This document shows positions 41,012 through 48,183 of a stretch of DNA of 50,732 nucleotides, piece by piece; within the stretch, counting starts at the first letter, position 1, and every line of letters begins with the position of its first letter. Source of the DNA: Enhydrobacter aerosaccus (GTDB taxonomy: Bacteria > Pseudomonadota > Alphaproteobacteria > Reyranellales > Reyranellaceae); contig CAIKZO010000133.1 of assembly GCA_903832005.1 (NCBI GenBank), forward strand, positions 1-50,732, written 5' to 3'. The notes below the pieces were generated by a model, which searched no databases, was not told the origin of the DNA, and saw only the letters and a program-made list of their open reading frames with translations. Both the position numbers and the translations under genes were made by a program.

Positions 41012-41576
41012 ATGACGCCTAAAGGCTGGCATTCACGCGGCTATCTCCCGCATTTCGATTCGCCGGAGACGCTTCAATTCGTGACGTTTCTTCTTTTCGA
41101 TAGCCTGCCGGCGGAGGCAATCGAAAAGATGAGACTTATGCCATCACCTGGTGCCGACGCGGACCGAGACGCTTTTCTCGACGCCGGTGCGGGCAACTGC
41201 TGGCTGAAGCATTCCGAAATCGCGACAGTGGTGCAGGACGCGTTGCTTCATTTCGACGGTGAGCGATACCGATTGCTTGCGTGGACGGTGATGCCAAACC
41301 ACGTTCATGTTCTGATTGAACCGTTGAGAGGCCATGCGCTGGGGGGGCATCGTCAGTTCGTGGAAGCGCTTTTCGGCGCGAATGGCGAATCGCTTGCTGA
41401 AGAGGTCCGGATCGTTCTGGCAAGACGATTACTGGGACACCTACATCCGAAATGAGCGCCATCTGGCCTCGACGATCGCATATATTGAAAACAACCCTGT
41501 CAAAGCGGGGTTGGTTAAGGAAGTTGCCGAGTGGCCGTGGGGTCACGCAAGACTACGCATTATCAAGCACTTATGA
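41012..41576 (+). pseudogene. REP-associated tyrosine transposase (RAYT, Y1_Tnp/IS200-like), frameshifted
   Basis: The first frame runs from ATG 41012 with GWHSRGYLPHFDSPETLQFV and the metal-binding HUH motif MPNHVHVLIEPL. At the G7 tract 41341-41347 the frame breaks. Reading six Gs instead of seven joins RGHALGG to IVSSWKRFSARMANRLLKRS and FWQDDYWDTYIRNERHL. The catalytic-Tyr helix YIENNPVKAGLV then ends at TGA 41574-41576. Restored length is about 188 residues, normal for RAYTs. The break removes the Tyr helix, so the protein as written would be inactive. RAYTs act on single-stranded REP DNA. The stop is directly followed by the right REP. Confidence 0.82.
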
Positions 41577-41599
41577 GCGCCACTGGAGTGGCGCGCTCC
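41577..41599 (-). repeat. REP-like hairpin, right copy (inverted)
   Basis: GCGCCACT-GG-AGTGGCGC (41577-41594) followed by GCTCC is the exact reverse complement of the left copy, so GGAG again lies 5' of the hairpin when read on the minus strand. It starts on the base after the RAYT stop codon. Confidence 0.75.
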
Positions 41600-41608
41600 G
41601 ATGAGAGC

Positions 41609-41637
41609 TTGACTTTGCCGCGCTGCACCATCATATA
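41609..41637 (+). promoter_or_regulatory. Candidate promoter for the DEAD-box helicase
   Basis: TTGACT (41609-41614), a 17-base spacer and CATATA (41632-41637) give a good sigma-70-like match just outside the right REP. Transcription from here would leave a leader of about 195 bases before the GTG at 41839. The 41600-41838 gap contains no gene. Confidence 0.4.
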
Positions 41638-41798
41638 CGCGCCAGTTCGCTTCCTCCTTTAGCGGACTGCCAAAGATTTCTCGCGGATCGCGCGACGCGC
41701 CCCATTTAAGTGTGACGGCGCTTCATCCCGAGACAATCCCCAAAACAAGAGCCGTCCCAGCCGCGCGCGGGAACGGGCCAAAAGCCGCCCTACATACT

Positions 41799-41814
41799 CG
41801 TGCCTGAAGGCACG
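41799..41814 (+). promoter_or_regulatory. Stable leader hairpin upstream of the helicase start
   Basis: CGTGCC-TGAA-GGCACG forms a perfect 6-base stem with a four-base loop, ending 24 bases before the GTG start. A second short repeat, TCGG-CGG-CCGA, follows directly. Cold-shock DEAD-box genes often have structured leaders, so this could modulate translation. Confidence 0.35.
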
Positions 41815-41838
41815 GTCGGCGGCCGAAGGACTATTCAA

Positions 41839-43764
41839 GTGAGTACAGTTACGTTTGCGGATCTCGGCCTTTCCGAGCCGTTGCAGCGCGCCCTCAAGGC
41901 CGCCCAGTACACCGTGCCGACGCCGATCCAGGAGCGCACCATTCCTGCGCTGCTCCAGGGTCGCGACGTTCTGGGCATCGCCCAGACCGGCACCGGCAAG
42001 ACGGCAGCGTTCGCGCTGCCCATCCTGCAGCACCTCTCGACCACCACCGTTCGCGCCCAGCCGAAGAGCCCGCGTGCTCTCGTCCTGGCGCCGGCGCGTG
42101 AGCTCGCCGTCCAGATCGCGCGCAGCTTCGAGACCTATGGCTATGGCCTTGGCCTGCGCCTCTGCACCGTCGTCGGTGGCCTGGGCTACGGCCGCCAGAT
42201 CGAGACGCTGCAGCGCGGCGTCGACATCCTCGTCGCCACGCCCGGCCGTCTGCTCGACCTGATCGAGCGCGGCAACGTGAAGCTCGGCCAGGTGTCGTTC
42301 TTCGTCCTCGACGAAGCCGACCGCATGTTCGACATGGGCTTCATCCGTGACGTCCGCCGCATCTCGCAGCTGGTCAACAAGGACCGCCAGACGCTGTTGT
42401 TCTCGGCCACCATGCCGAACGACATCGCCAAGCTCGCCAACGAGATCCTGAAGAACCCCGAGAAGGTCGAGATCGCGCCGCAGGGCCGCACCGTCGACCG
42501 GATCGACCAGCGCGTCTACTTCGTGAACTCCGCGACCAAGCGCGCGCTGCTCAGCCATCTGCTGACCGACGCCGCCCTCGAGAAGGTCATCGTCTTCACG
42601 CGCACCAAGCGCGGCGCCAATCGCGTCGCCGAGGCGCTGGAAGACCAGGGCGTGAGCTCCGAGGCCATTCACGGCAACAAGTCGCAGAACGCCCGTCAGA
42701 AGGCGCTCGACAACTTCACGCGCGGCAAGGCCCGCGTGCTGGTCGCGACCGATCTCGCCTCGCGCGGCATCGACGTGAACGGCGTGACCCACGTCATCAA
42801 CTTCGAGCTGCCGGCCGATGCCGAGAGCTACGTCCATCGCATCGGCCGCACCGCGCGCGCCGGCGCCTCGGGCATCGCTCTGTCGTTCTGCGACGGCAGC
42901 GAGCGCGGCCAGCTCAAGAGCATCGAGCGTCTCACCAACCAGCGCATCGCCGTCGTGCCGACGCCCTCGAACGAGGACATGCCGGTCGCTCCGCCGATGC
43001 GTCCGCGCGCCGAGCGCGAGGCCCACGACAGCGGCGAGAACGAAGCCCGCAATGGCCGCTTCCGCACGGGTGGTGCCGGTGGCCGTAACGGCGGCGGTGG
43101 TCGTTCCGGTGGTCCTGGTGGCCGTCGCTCGTTCGGCGATCGTCCGGTGCATGACCGTACCGGTCACGACGACACGCGTGGCGATCGTCCGCCGCAGCAG
43201 GCTGCCGCTGCCGAGTTCCGCGGTGGCGATTTCCGCGAGCAGCGTCCGCAGGCTGATCGCCCTCAGAGCGATCGTCCTTACGGCGACCGTCCCCAGAGTG
43301 ATCGCCCCCAGGGTGATCGTCCCCAGGGCGAGCGTCCGCGGGGTTATGCGCCGCGTCCTCACGGCGACCGCCCGCAGGGTGACCGTCCGCGTGGTGATCG
43401 TCCCCAGGGTGCCCACTCCCATGGCGATCGCCCGCGCGGTGAGCGCCCTCACGGCGACCGCCCGCGTGGTGATCGTCCCCACGGTGATCGTCCGCGCGGT
43501 GATCGTCCGCAAGGTGACCGCCCGCAGGGCGATCGTCCGCGCAGCGACCGTCCCTATCTCGCCCGTCCGCAGGGTGATCGTCCCCAAGGTGATCGCCCAC
43601 AGGGTGCCCACTTGCATGGAGATCGTCCCCAGGGTGCCCACTCGCACGGTGATCGTCCGCAAGGCGACCGTCCGCAAGGCGACCGCCCGCAGAGTGATCG
43701 TCCGCGGCCGGCCTGGAAGGGCCGCAAGTTCGGCGGTGGCGGCGGTCGTGGCCGCGCTGCCTGA
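41839..43764 (+). CDS. DEAD-box ATP-dependent RNA helicase with repetitive C-terminal tail
   Basis: The 641-residue protein has all helicase motifs: Q motif (F6 to Q31), I AQTGTGKT (48-55), Ia PARELA, Ib TPGR, II DEAD (158-161), III SAT (189-191), V ATDLASRGIDV and VI HRIGRTAR (333-340). After residue 395 comes an RG/GG-rich segment, then about two dozen pentapeptides of the form QGDRP (471-622) and a final KFGGGGGRGRAA. The basic tail should bind RNA and may promote condensation. The start is a GTG at 41839 with GAAGGA upstream; an earlier GTG at 41800 is in frame but lies within the leader hairpin. It probably belongs to the RhlE-like group that acts in cold-stress ribosome assembly or RNA decay. 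A strong terminator follows. Confidence 0.93.
   Translation: MSTVTFADLGLSEPLQRALKAAQYTVPTPIQERTIPALLQGRDVLGIAQTGTGKTAAFALPILQHLSTTTVRAQPKSPRALVLAPARELAVQIARSFETYGYGLGLRLCTVVGGLGYGRQIETLQRGVDILVATPGRLLDLIERGNVKLGQVSFFVLDEADRMFDMGFIRDVRRISQLVNKDRQTLLFSATMPNDIAKLANEILKNPEKVEIAPQGRTVDRIDQRVYFVNSATKRALLSHLLTDAALEKVIVFTRTKRGANRVAEALEDQGVSSEAIHGNKSQNARQKALDNFTRGKARVLVATDLASRGIDVNGVTHVINFELPADAESYVHRIGRTARAGASGIALSFCDGSERGQLKSIERLTNQRIAVVPTPSNEDMPVAPPMRPRAEREAHDSGENEARNGRFRTGGAGGRNGGGGRSGGPGGRRSFGDRPVHDRTGHDDTRGDRPPQQAAAAEFRGGDFREQRPQADRPQSDRPYGDRPQSDRPQGDRPQGERPRGYAPRPHGDRPQGDRPRGDRPQGAHSHGDRPRGERPHGDRPRGDRPHGDRPRGDRPQGDRPQGDRPRSDRPYLARPQGDRPQGDRPQGAHLHGDRPQGAHSHGDRPQGDRPQGDRPQSDRPRPAWKGRKFGGGGGRGRAA
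43249..43705 (+). repeat. In-frame 15-base repeats encoding QGDRP-type pentapeptides
   Basis: The coding DNA repeats a 15-base unit of the form CAGGGTGATCGTCCC, with first-residue variants (Gln, Arg, His, Tyr) and two or three GAHSHGDRP insertions. There are about 27 imperfect units. Because the period is a multiple of three, all frames on both strands stay open here. Confidence 0.9.
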
Positions 43765-43788
43765 TCGGCAACCGATTTGATGAAAAGA

Positions 43789-43819
43789 AGCGGCGGGTCG
43801 AAAGGCCCGCCGCTTTTTT
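43789..43819 (+). terminator. Intrinsic terminator of the DEAD-box helicase
   Basis: AGCGGCGGG (43789-43797) pairs perfectly with CCCGCCGCT (43806-43814) across an 8-base loop and is followed by six Ts (43814-43819). The T tract runs into the TAA of the converging DUF4239 gene. On the minus strand a weaker T-rich run (CTTCTTTTCATC) also follows the stem, so it may work both ways. Confidence 0.9.
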
Positions 43820-44600
43820 ATTCCGTGCGATGTTCCATGCGCGTCACGATCTGCTCGAACGTGTCCGGAACGATTGCGTGGCGGCCCTGGAACGGCCGGT
43901 CCATGATGAAGACGAAGCCGATGAAGGCGCCGAGGCTGGCGAGCTGCAACGACAGCACGAAGATCCGGAAGCGGTTGGTGGCGGCGAGACTGCTGACGAC
44001 GATCATCATCATCGCCGCGAAGGCAACGACCTCCCAGTACAGGGAGGGCAGGCCGAACGTCACCGCATTGAGGCGGGCCGCCCGCGACTCGGCCGTCGCG
44101 TCGAGCGATTTCAGGATTTCGCCGAAGATCAACGATTGCCGCGGCGTGACCGGATCTATGGCGAAGAGTTGATGGGAGAGGTTGGAGAAGAGCTCGGTCG
44201 TCTTGGCGTCGCCTTCGCTGCTCACCATCGCCGGCCACTCGTGCTGCGCCACGGACAGCGTGTAGCCGTGCAACAGTCGCCGCAATTCAGCGATCTTCGG
44301 ATCGCCGTAGCGCGCCAGCAGGCGGTCGAGCTGCTCGATACGCGATCCTTCCACCGAGACCAGCGCATCGGCCTGCCGGTAGTTGATATCGGCCTGCACC
44401 AGGGTGAAGGCCAGCACCAGGCTGGTCATCGAGAACAGCGTGATCTCCACCCGCATCACGAAGTCGATGTGCGTGTCCGTGAGGGCGATGCCGAGGGCGC
44501 CGCGTATCAGCCAGGACAGGCCGAGCAGCAGCAAAACCAGCGTCGTCGCCGGCAGGATCATCAGCAGCAGTTCGGGGAACGTGTAGAGCCAGTTGATCAT
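43818..44600 (-). CDS. DUF4239 (bestrophin-like) membrane protein
   Basis: The 260-residue protein has two N-terminal and two C-terminal hydrophobic segments around a soluble central region, the layout of DUF4239 proteins. Diagnostic stretches are EITLFSMTSLVLAFTLVQA near residue 52, the central EGSRIEQLDRLL, and SLQLASLGAFIGFVFIMDRPFQG near the end. A bestrophin-like anion-channel role has been suggested for the family but is untested. Its ATG overlaps the nitroreductase stop (ATGA at 44597-44600), and its TAA lies in the helicase terminator's T tract. Confidence 0.8.
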   Translation of the reverse strand: MINWLYTFPELLLMILPATTLVLLLLGLSWLIRGALGIALTDTHIDFVMRVEITLFSMTSLVLAFTLVQADINYRQADALVSVEGSRIEQLDRLLARYGDPKIAELRRLLHGYTLSVAQHEWPAMVSSEGDAKTTELFSNLSHQLFAIDPVTPRQSLIFGEILKSLDATAESRAARLNAVTFGLPSLYWEVVAFAAMMMIVVSSLAATNRFRIFVLSLQLASLGAFIGFVFIMDRPFQGRHAIVPDTFEQIVTRMEHRTE

Positions 44601-45277
44601 GATTTTTCGAAGCCGACGAACACCGTGGCTTCTTTGACGGACTTTCGTTCGGACACGACCGCATTGGCCGGAAAGCTTTCATCCGGCCAGCCGAGCGCAA
44701 TGCTCTTCATGATGACCTGATCGTCGGCGATGCCGGCGTGCTCGCGCACCACGGGCGATTGCATGATGCCCTGGCTGTTGATCACGGCGCCCAGTCCGCG
44801 CGACCAGGCGGCAGTGACGAGGGCCGTCGTCACCGCGCCGCAATCGAACGGCGTGTCGTCGCTGCCGTCCAGCACGCGGTCATAGGTCACGATCACGCAC
44901 ACCGGCGCGTCGAACTGGCGGAAGCCGCGCAAGACCCAGTCCTGGCGCATTTCCTTGTCGTCGCGCGCGATGCCCATGGCGGAGAACAGCTGCTTGGCGA
45001 CGCCGACCTGCCGGTCGCGATGCGGACCGGCAAAGCCCTTGCCCGTCCGGAACTCGCGCGACTGCGGCACGCCCGCCACCATTCGCTCGGTGTTGCCGGC
45101 GCGGATCCGGTCCAGCGGTTCGCCGGTGATGACGTAGAAATTCCACGGCTGGGTATTCATCGACGACGGCGCGCGCATCGCCAGGCCGATGATTTCCTCG
45201 ATCAGCGACCGGGGGACCGGATCGGGCTTGTAGCCGCGGATGCTCCGGCGGCCGAGGACAACGTCATCGAAGTGCAT
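44597..45277 (-). CDS. Nitroreductase-family FMN oxidoreductase
   Basis: This 226-residue protein has the FMN-binding start RRSIRGYKPDPVPRSLIEEI and the APSSMNTQPWNFYVITG motif. The C-terminal part is SIALGWPDESFPANAVVSERK. It should be a dimer reducing nitro-, quinone- or enone-type substrates with NAD(P)H. The ATG at 45275-45277 comes 2 bases after the 3-hydroxyacyl-CoA dehydrogenase stop, and the stop overlaps the DUF4239 start, so three genes are one operon. The substrate is unknown; the dehydrogenase context suggests an acyl-CoA or alicyclic pathway. Confidence 0.88.
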   Translation of the reverse strand: MHFDDVVLGRRSIRGYKPDPVPRSLIEEIIGLAMRAPSSMNTQPWNFYVITGEPLDRIRAGNTERMVAGVPQSREFRTGKGFAGPHRDRQVGVAKQLFSAMGIARDDKEMRQDWVLRGFRQFDAPVCVIVTYDRVLDGSDDTPFDCGAVTTALVTAAWSRGLGAVINSQGIMQSPVVREHAGIADDQVIMKSIALGWPDESFPANAVVSERKSVKEATVFVGFEKS

Positions 45278-45279
45278 GG

Positions 45280-46209
45280 CTAGACGATCCCTTCTTCCTT
45301 GAAGATCTCGAGGCACTTGCGCAGCGCACGTTCGTAGCGGGCGCGTTCCTTGGCCATGCTCTCGTCGTCCCACTTGAAGAAGCCGCCCTTGGTCTTGAAG
45401 CCGATGCGGCCCTCGTCGACGTTCTTCTGCAGGATCGGCGGCGGGCCCTTGGCGTTGTTGAGATCGGGCCAGATGATCTTGGCGACGGCGCAGGTCGTGT
45501 CCCAGCCGGAATGTTCCTTCTGCACGATCGGGCCGGCGGCGGCGTAGCGGAAGCCGAACGACAGGCGCACGGTCGCGTCGATGTCTTCCAGTGAGGCAAC
45601 GCCTTCCTCGATCAGCCACAGCGCTTCGCGCATGAGAGCGCCCTGGATGCGGTTGCCCAGAAAGCCGATCACGTCCTTCTTCACCTGCACCGGTCGCTTG
45701 CCCAGGGCCTTCATGATCTCTCCGACCCTTTCGGCTTCCTTCACGTCGGTGTGGACGGAGCGCACGACCTCGACCAGCGGGATCAGGTGCGCCGGCATGA
45801 AGAAGTGCAGGCCCATCATGCGGCCCTGGGTCTTCAGACCCTTGCAGATCTCGCTGATCGGGAAGCTCGAGGAGTTGGAGGTGAGGGCGCAGCCGGGGAG
45901 CGCGAGCGCTTCCATCTCGGCGAAGAGCTTCTGCTTCAGCGCAAGATCCTCGGTCACCGTTTCGACGGCGAGGTCGATCTTCTTCAAGTCGGCCTCGGGC
46001 AGGGTGGCGAAGGTCTTCAGCCCCTTAGTGTCGGTCGGCTTGTCCATCGCCGCGAGTGCCTTGGCGGTCGCGGTGGCCAACCCGTCGCGCGTCGAGGCCG
46101 AGCGCGACACCACATCGACGGTCCAGCCCCCGGCCAGAAACATGGCGATGATGCCGACGCCCATGGTTCCGCCCCCGATCACCAGAGCATGACGTTCGCT
46201 TTGCGGCAT
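45280..46209 (-). CDS. 3-hydroxyacyl-CoA dehydrogenase
   Basis: The 309-residue protein has the NAD-binding GGGTMG (12-17). The catalytic residues are S112 (ALTSNSSS), H135 (MGLHFFMPA), E147 (PLVEVV) and N186 (GFLGNRIQG), as in 3-hydroxybutyryl-CoA and lambda-crystallin-like dehydrogenases. The usual HFFNP reads HFFMPA, so substrate preference may differ. The ATG at 46207-46209 is preceded by GGGAGGAAGAAA. It heads the minus-strand operon and is divergent from a crotonase (74 bases apart). The two enzymes would make a partial beta-oxidation route. Confidence 0.9.
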   Translation of the reverse strand: MPQSERHALVIGGGTMGVGIIAMFLAGGWTVDVVSRSASTRDGLATATAKALAAMDKPTDTKGLKTFATLPEADLKKIDLAVETVTEDLALKQKLFAEMEALALPGCALTSNSSSFPISEICKGLKTQGRMMGLHFFMPAHLIPLVEVVRSVHTDVKEAERVGEIMKALGKRPVQVKKDVIGFLGNRIQGALMREALWLIEEGVASLEDIDATVRLSFGFRYAAAGPIVQKEHSGWDTTCAVAKIIWPDLNNAKGPPPILQKNVDEGRIGFKTKGGFFKWDDESMAKERARYERALRKCLEIFKEEGIV

Positions 46210-46283
46210 TTTTCTTCCTCCCAAACTCGACGGACGCCCCCGTGGCGGGGCAGTATCGCCGCTCATTCATCAAGGGGAAACGT

Positions 46284-47057
46284 ATGAGCGGCACCTTCAA
46301 GGATATCGGCGTCAGCACCGAAGGTCATGTCGGCATCGTCGAAATCCGGCGCCCGCCGCACAACTTTTTCGACAATGCCCTGATCAACCAGATCGCCGAC
46401 GCCTTCGAGGCGTTCGACAAGGACAACAACATCCGCGCCTATGTCCTGTGCTCGGATGGCAAGTCGTTCTGCGCCGGCGCCGATTTCGCCAACCGGCCGC
46501 AGACCGGCTCGGCCGAGAGCGGCAAGCACCTTTATAAGGAAGCGACGCGCCTGTTCCGCTCCAAGAAGCCGAGCGTGGGCGCCATCCAGGGCCCGGCGAT
46601 CGGCGGCGGCCTTGGCCTCGCGCTGATGCCTGACTTCCGCGTCGCCGCGCCCGAGGCGCGCTTTGCCGCCAACTTCACGCGGCTGGGCTTCCATCCCGGT
46701 TTCTCGCTGACCTACACGCTGCCGCGCCTGATCGGCCAGCAGAAGGCGAACCTGATGTTCCTGACCGGTCGCCGCATCGGCGGTGAGCAGGCCGTCGAGT
46801 GGGGCATGGCCGACGTGCTTGCGCCGCTCGCCGACGTGCGCAAGGAAGCGATCAAGCTCGCGGCCGAAATCGCCGAGAGCGCGCCGCTCGCCGTGATGTC
46901 GACGCGCGAGACCATGCGCCGCGGCTTTGCCGACGGTGCCGAGGCCGCGACCGAGCGCGAGCTCACCGAGCAGGATTGGACGCGCAAGACCGAGGACTTC
47001 AAGGAAGGCATCAAGTCCTACGCCGAGAAGCGCCCGGGCAACTGGAAGAACAAGTAA
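46284..47057 (+). CDS. Crotonase-fold protein (enoyl-CoA hydratase/isomerase family)
   Basis: The 257-residue crotonase has the oxyanion-hole residues FCAGADF (62-68) and QGPAIGGGLGLALMPD (102-117). The first hydratase glutamate is replaced in GGGLG, and the second is missing in FAANFTRLGFHPGF. It is therefore an atypical member, possibly an isomerase, dehydratase or decarboxylase. The ATG at 46284 follows AAGGGGAAACG. It is divergent from the 3-hydroxyacyl-CoA dehydrogenase and ends with its own terminator. The reaction is not assigned. Confidence 0.88.
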   Translation: MSGTFKDIGVSTEGHVGIVEIRRPPHNFFDNALINQIADAFEAFDKDNNIRAYVLCSDGKSFCAGADFANRPQTGSAESGKHLYKEATRLFRSKKPSVGAIQGPAIGGGLGLALMPDFRVAAPEARFAANFTRLGFHPGFSLTYTLPRLIGQQKANLMFLTGRRIGGEQAVEWGMADVLAPLADVRKEAIKLAAEIAESAPLAVMSTRETMRRGFADGAEAATERELTEQDWTRKTEDFKEGIKSYAEKRPGNWKNK

Positions 47058-47079
47058 GCTTTCTCACCCACGCATAGAA

Positions 47080-47106
47080 AAGGCGGCCCCAGGGGCCGCC
47101 TTTTTT
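47080..47106 (+). terminator. Intrinsic terminator of the crotonase gene
   Basis: AAGGCGGCC (47080-47088) pairs with GGCCGCCTT (47094-47102) around CCAGG, followed by a T6 run (47101-47106). It lies 23 bases after the TAA at 47057 and ends before the converging Tim44-domain gene, which stops at 47127. Confidence 0.9.
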
Positions 47107-47126
47107 GTTGGATCGTTCGCTTGGCG

Positions 47127-48077
47127 TCAGGCCGCTTGCTGGATCGCCGACAGGATCCAGGTGCCGCCCTTGCTGCGCAGGAAGGTCCAGATCTCGGTCG
47201 CTTCCGTGCGGACCTGTTGATTGCCTTCGACCACCGCGCCGTCGGCGAGACGGCGCGTGTAGTCGACCAGGCTGAAGCGCATCGCGACCGTGGCATAGTC
47301 GATGCCCTGTTCGCTCCAGGCTTCCGACAGGTCGCCCTGTTCGAGCTTCACGGCCTCGACCTTGTTCTCGAGGCCGCGGCTGGCATTGGCCGAGAGCTGC
47401 TCGGAGAAGTAGCCGAGCATTTCCGGCGTCACCATGGTGCGCAGCTTGGCGAGGTCGCCACTGCTGAACGACGACTGGATGTCGCCCAGGAGTTTCTCGA
47501 ACGCGCCGAAATCTTCCGCGGCGACCGCGAGCTGCGGCGCGGCGTTGGAGTGGGCGGCGCCGCCCGACAGCGGAACGCTCGAGCGGGACATCGCGGGCTC
47601 GACCAGGCGCGGCGGAGCGGCCGCGTAGGCATAGGCCGCGCGCTCGCCGGTCTGCGTCGCCATACGGTTGCGCAGGAAGCGCACCGCCACGAAGGCAATG
47701 CCGCCGATCAGCAGGATCTGGATGAGCATGCCGAACATGCCGGCCGCGCCGCCGAAGCCGCCGCCGAACATCATGCCGAACAGGCCCGCGCCCAGGAAAC
47801 CGGTCAGGAAGGGATGGCGCGAGAAGAAGGAGCCCTGCGCCGCCGGCGCCTGCGCCACGTTCGTCGTGGGGCGCGCCTGCTGCTGTTGCGGCTGCGTCGG
47901 CGTGGCGCTGCGCTCGATCGGCGCCGCCTGGGGGGCGGTGCGCGTCGGCGCGGGCGCGGAGCCCGTATTGGAGCCACGGCTGCCGGTGCTGCCACCGCCG
48001 CCCACGCGGGCATCGGCGGCGATCGGGGCGATCAGAAGAACGGCGGCCAGAGCCGCCAGCCAACGAGACGATTTCAT
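47127..48077 (-). CDS. Tim44-domain membrane-anchored protein
   Basis: The 316-residue protein has a signal/anchor MKSSRWLAALAAVLLIAPIA and a low-complexity, Gln/Pro/Ala-rich linker. A Gly/Met/Phe-rich hydrophobic segment near residues 100-135 (FGMMFGGGFGGAAGMFGML) follows. From about residue 190 to the end comes a Tim44-like C-terminal domain (FEKLLGDIQSSFSSGDLAKLR, WSEQGIDYATVAMRFSLVDY). Such proteins are the bacterial relatives of the mitochondrial import motor anchor and may bind lipid. I chose the ATG at 48075-48077; an in-frame ATG at 48104 is possible. It is divergent from an SDR gene and ends 20 bases from the crotonase terminator. Confidence 0.85.
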   Translation of the reverse strand: MKSSRWLAALAAVLLIAPIAADARVGGGGSTGSRGSNTGSAPAPTRTAPQAAPIERSATPTQPQQQQARPTTNVAQAPAAQGSFFSRHPFLTGFLGAGLFGMMFGGGFGGAAGMFGMLIQILLIGGIAFVAVRFLRNRMATQTGERAAYAYAAAPPRLVEPAMSRSSVPLSGGAAHSNAAPQLAVAAEDFGAFEKLLGDIQSSFSSGDLAKLRTMVTPEMLGYFSEQLSANASRGLENKVEAVKLEQGDLSEAWSEQGIDYATVAMRFSLVDYTRRLADGAVVEGNQQVRTEATEIWTFLRSKGGTWILSAIQQAA

Positions 48078-48183
48078 GATATTTGCCACCCTGTGGTTGG
48101 ACATTGCCAACGCACACAATGTGAGGTGGTTACCCTTACAGTTCAAGGTGCCATCCGGGTCGGAACGAAGGGGAAACGTAATA

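Larger units (their letters stand above)
40976..41599 (+). mobile_element. RAYT transposase unit framed by inverted REPs
   Basis: The unit of about 624 bases comprises the left REP, an optional leader ORF, the frameshifted tyrosine transposase and the right REP in inverted orientation. It sits between the deleted monooxygenase and the DEAD-box helicase. No further flanking target duplication is visible, as expected for REP/RAYT elements. The identity extends in part beyond the 23-base core (TCAT next to each GGAG). Confidence 0.7.

Noticed and set aside
43249..43705. Regular short DNA repeats that could suggest a CRISPR or minisatellite
   Set aside because: The period is 15 bases with no unique spacers and the units translate to QGDRP pentapeptides in the helicase frame.
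41659..44238. Very long minus-strand reading frame with ITLRTIT-like repeats, antisense to the helicase
   Set aside because: It is the shadow of the in-frame 15-base repeats in the helicase gene, which keep all frames open; it has no ribosome site and crosses the real terminator and DUF4239 gene.
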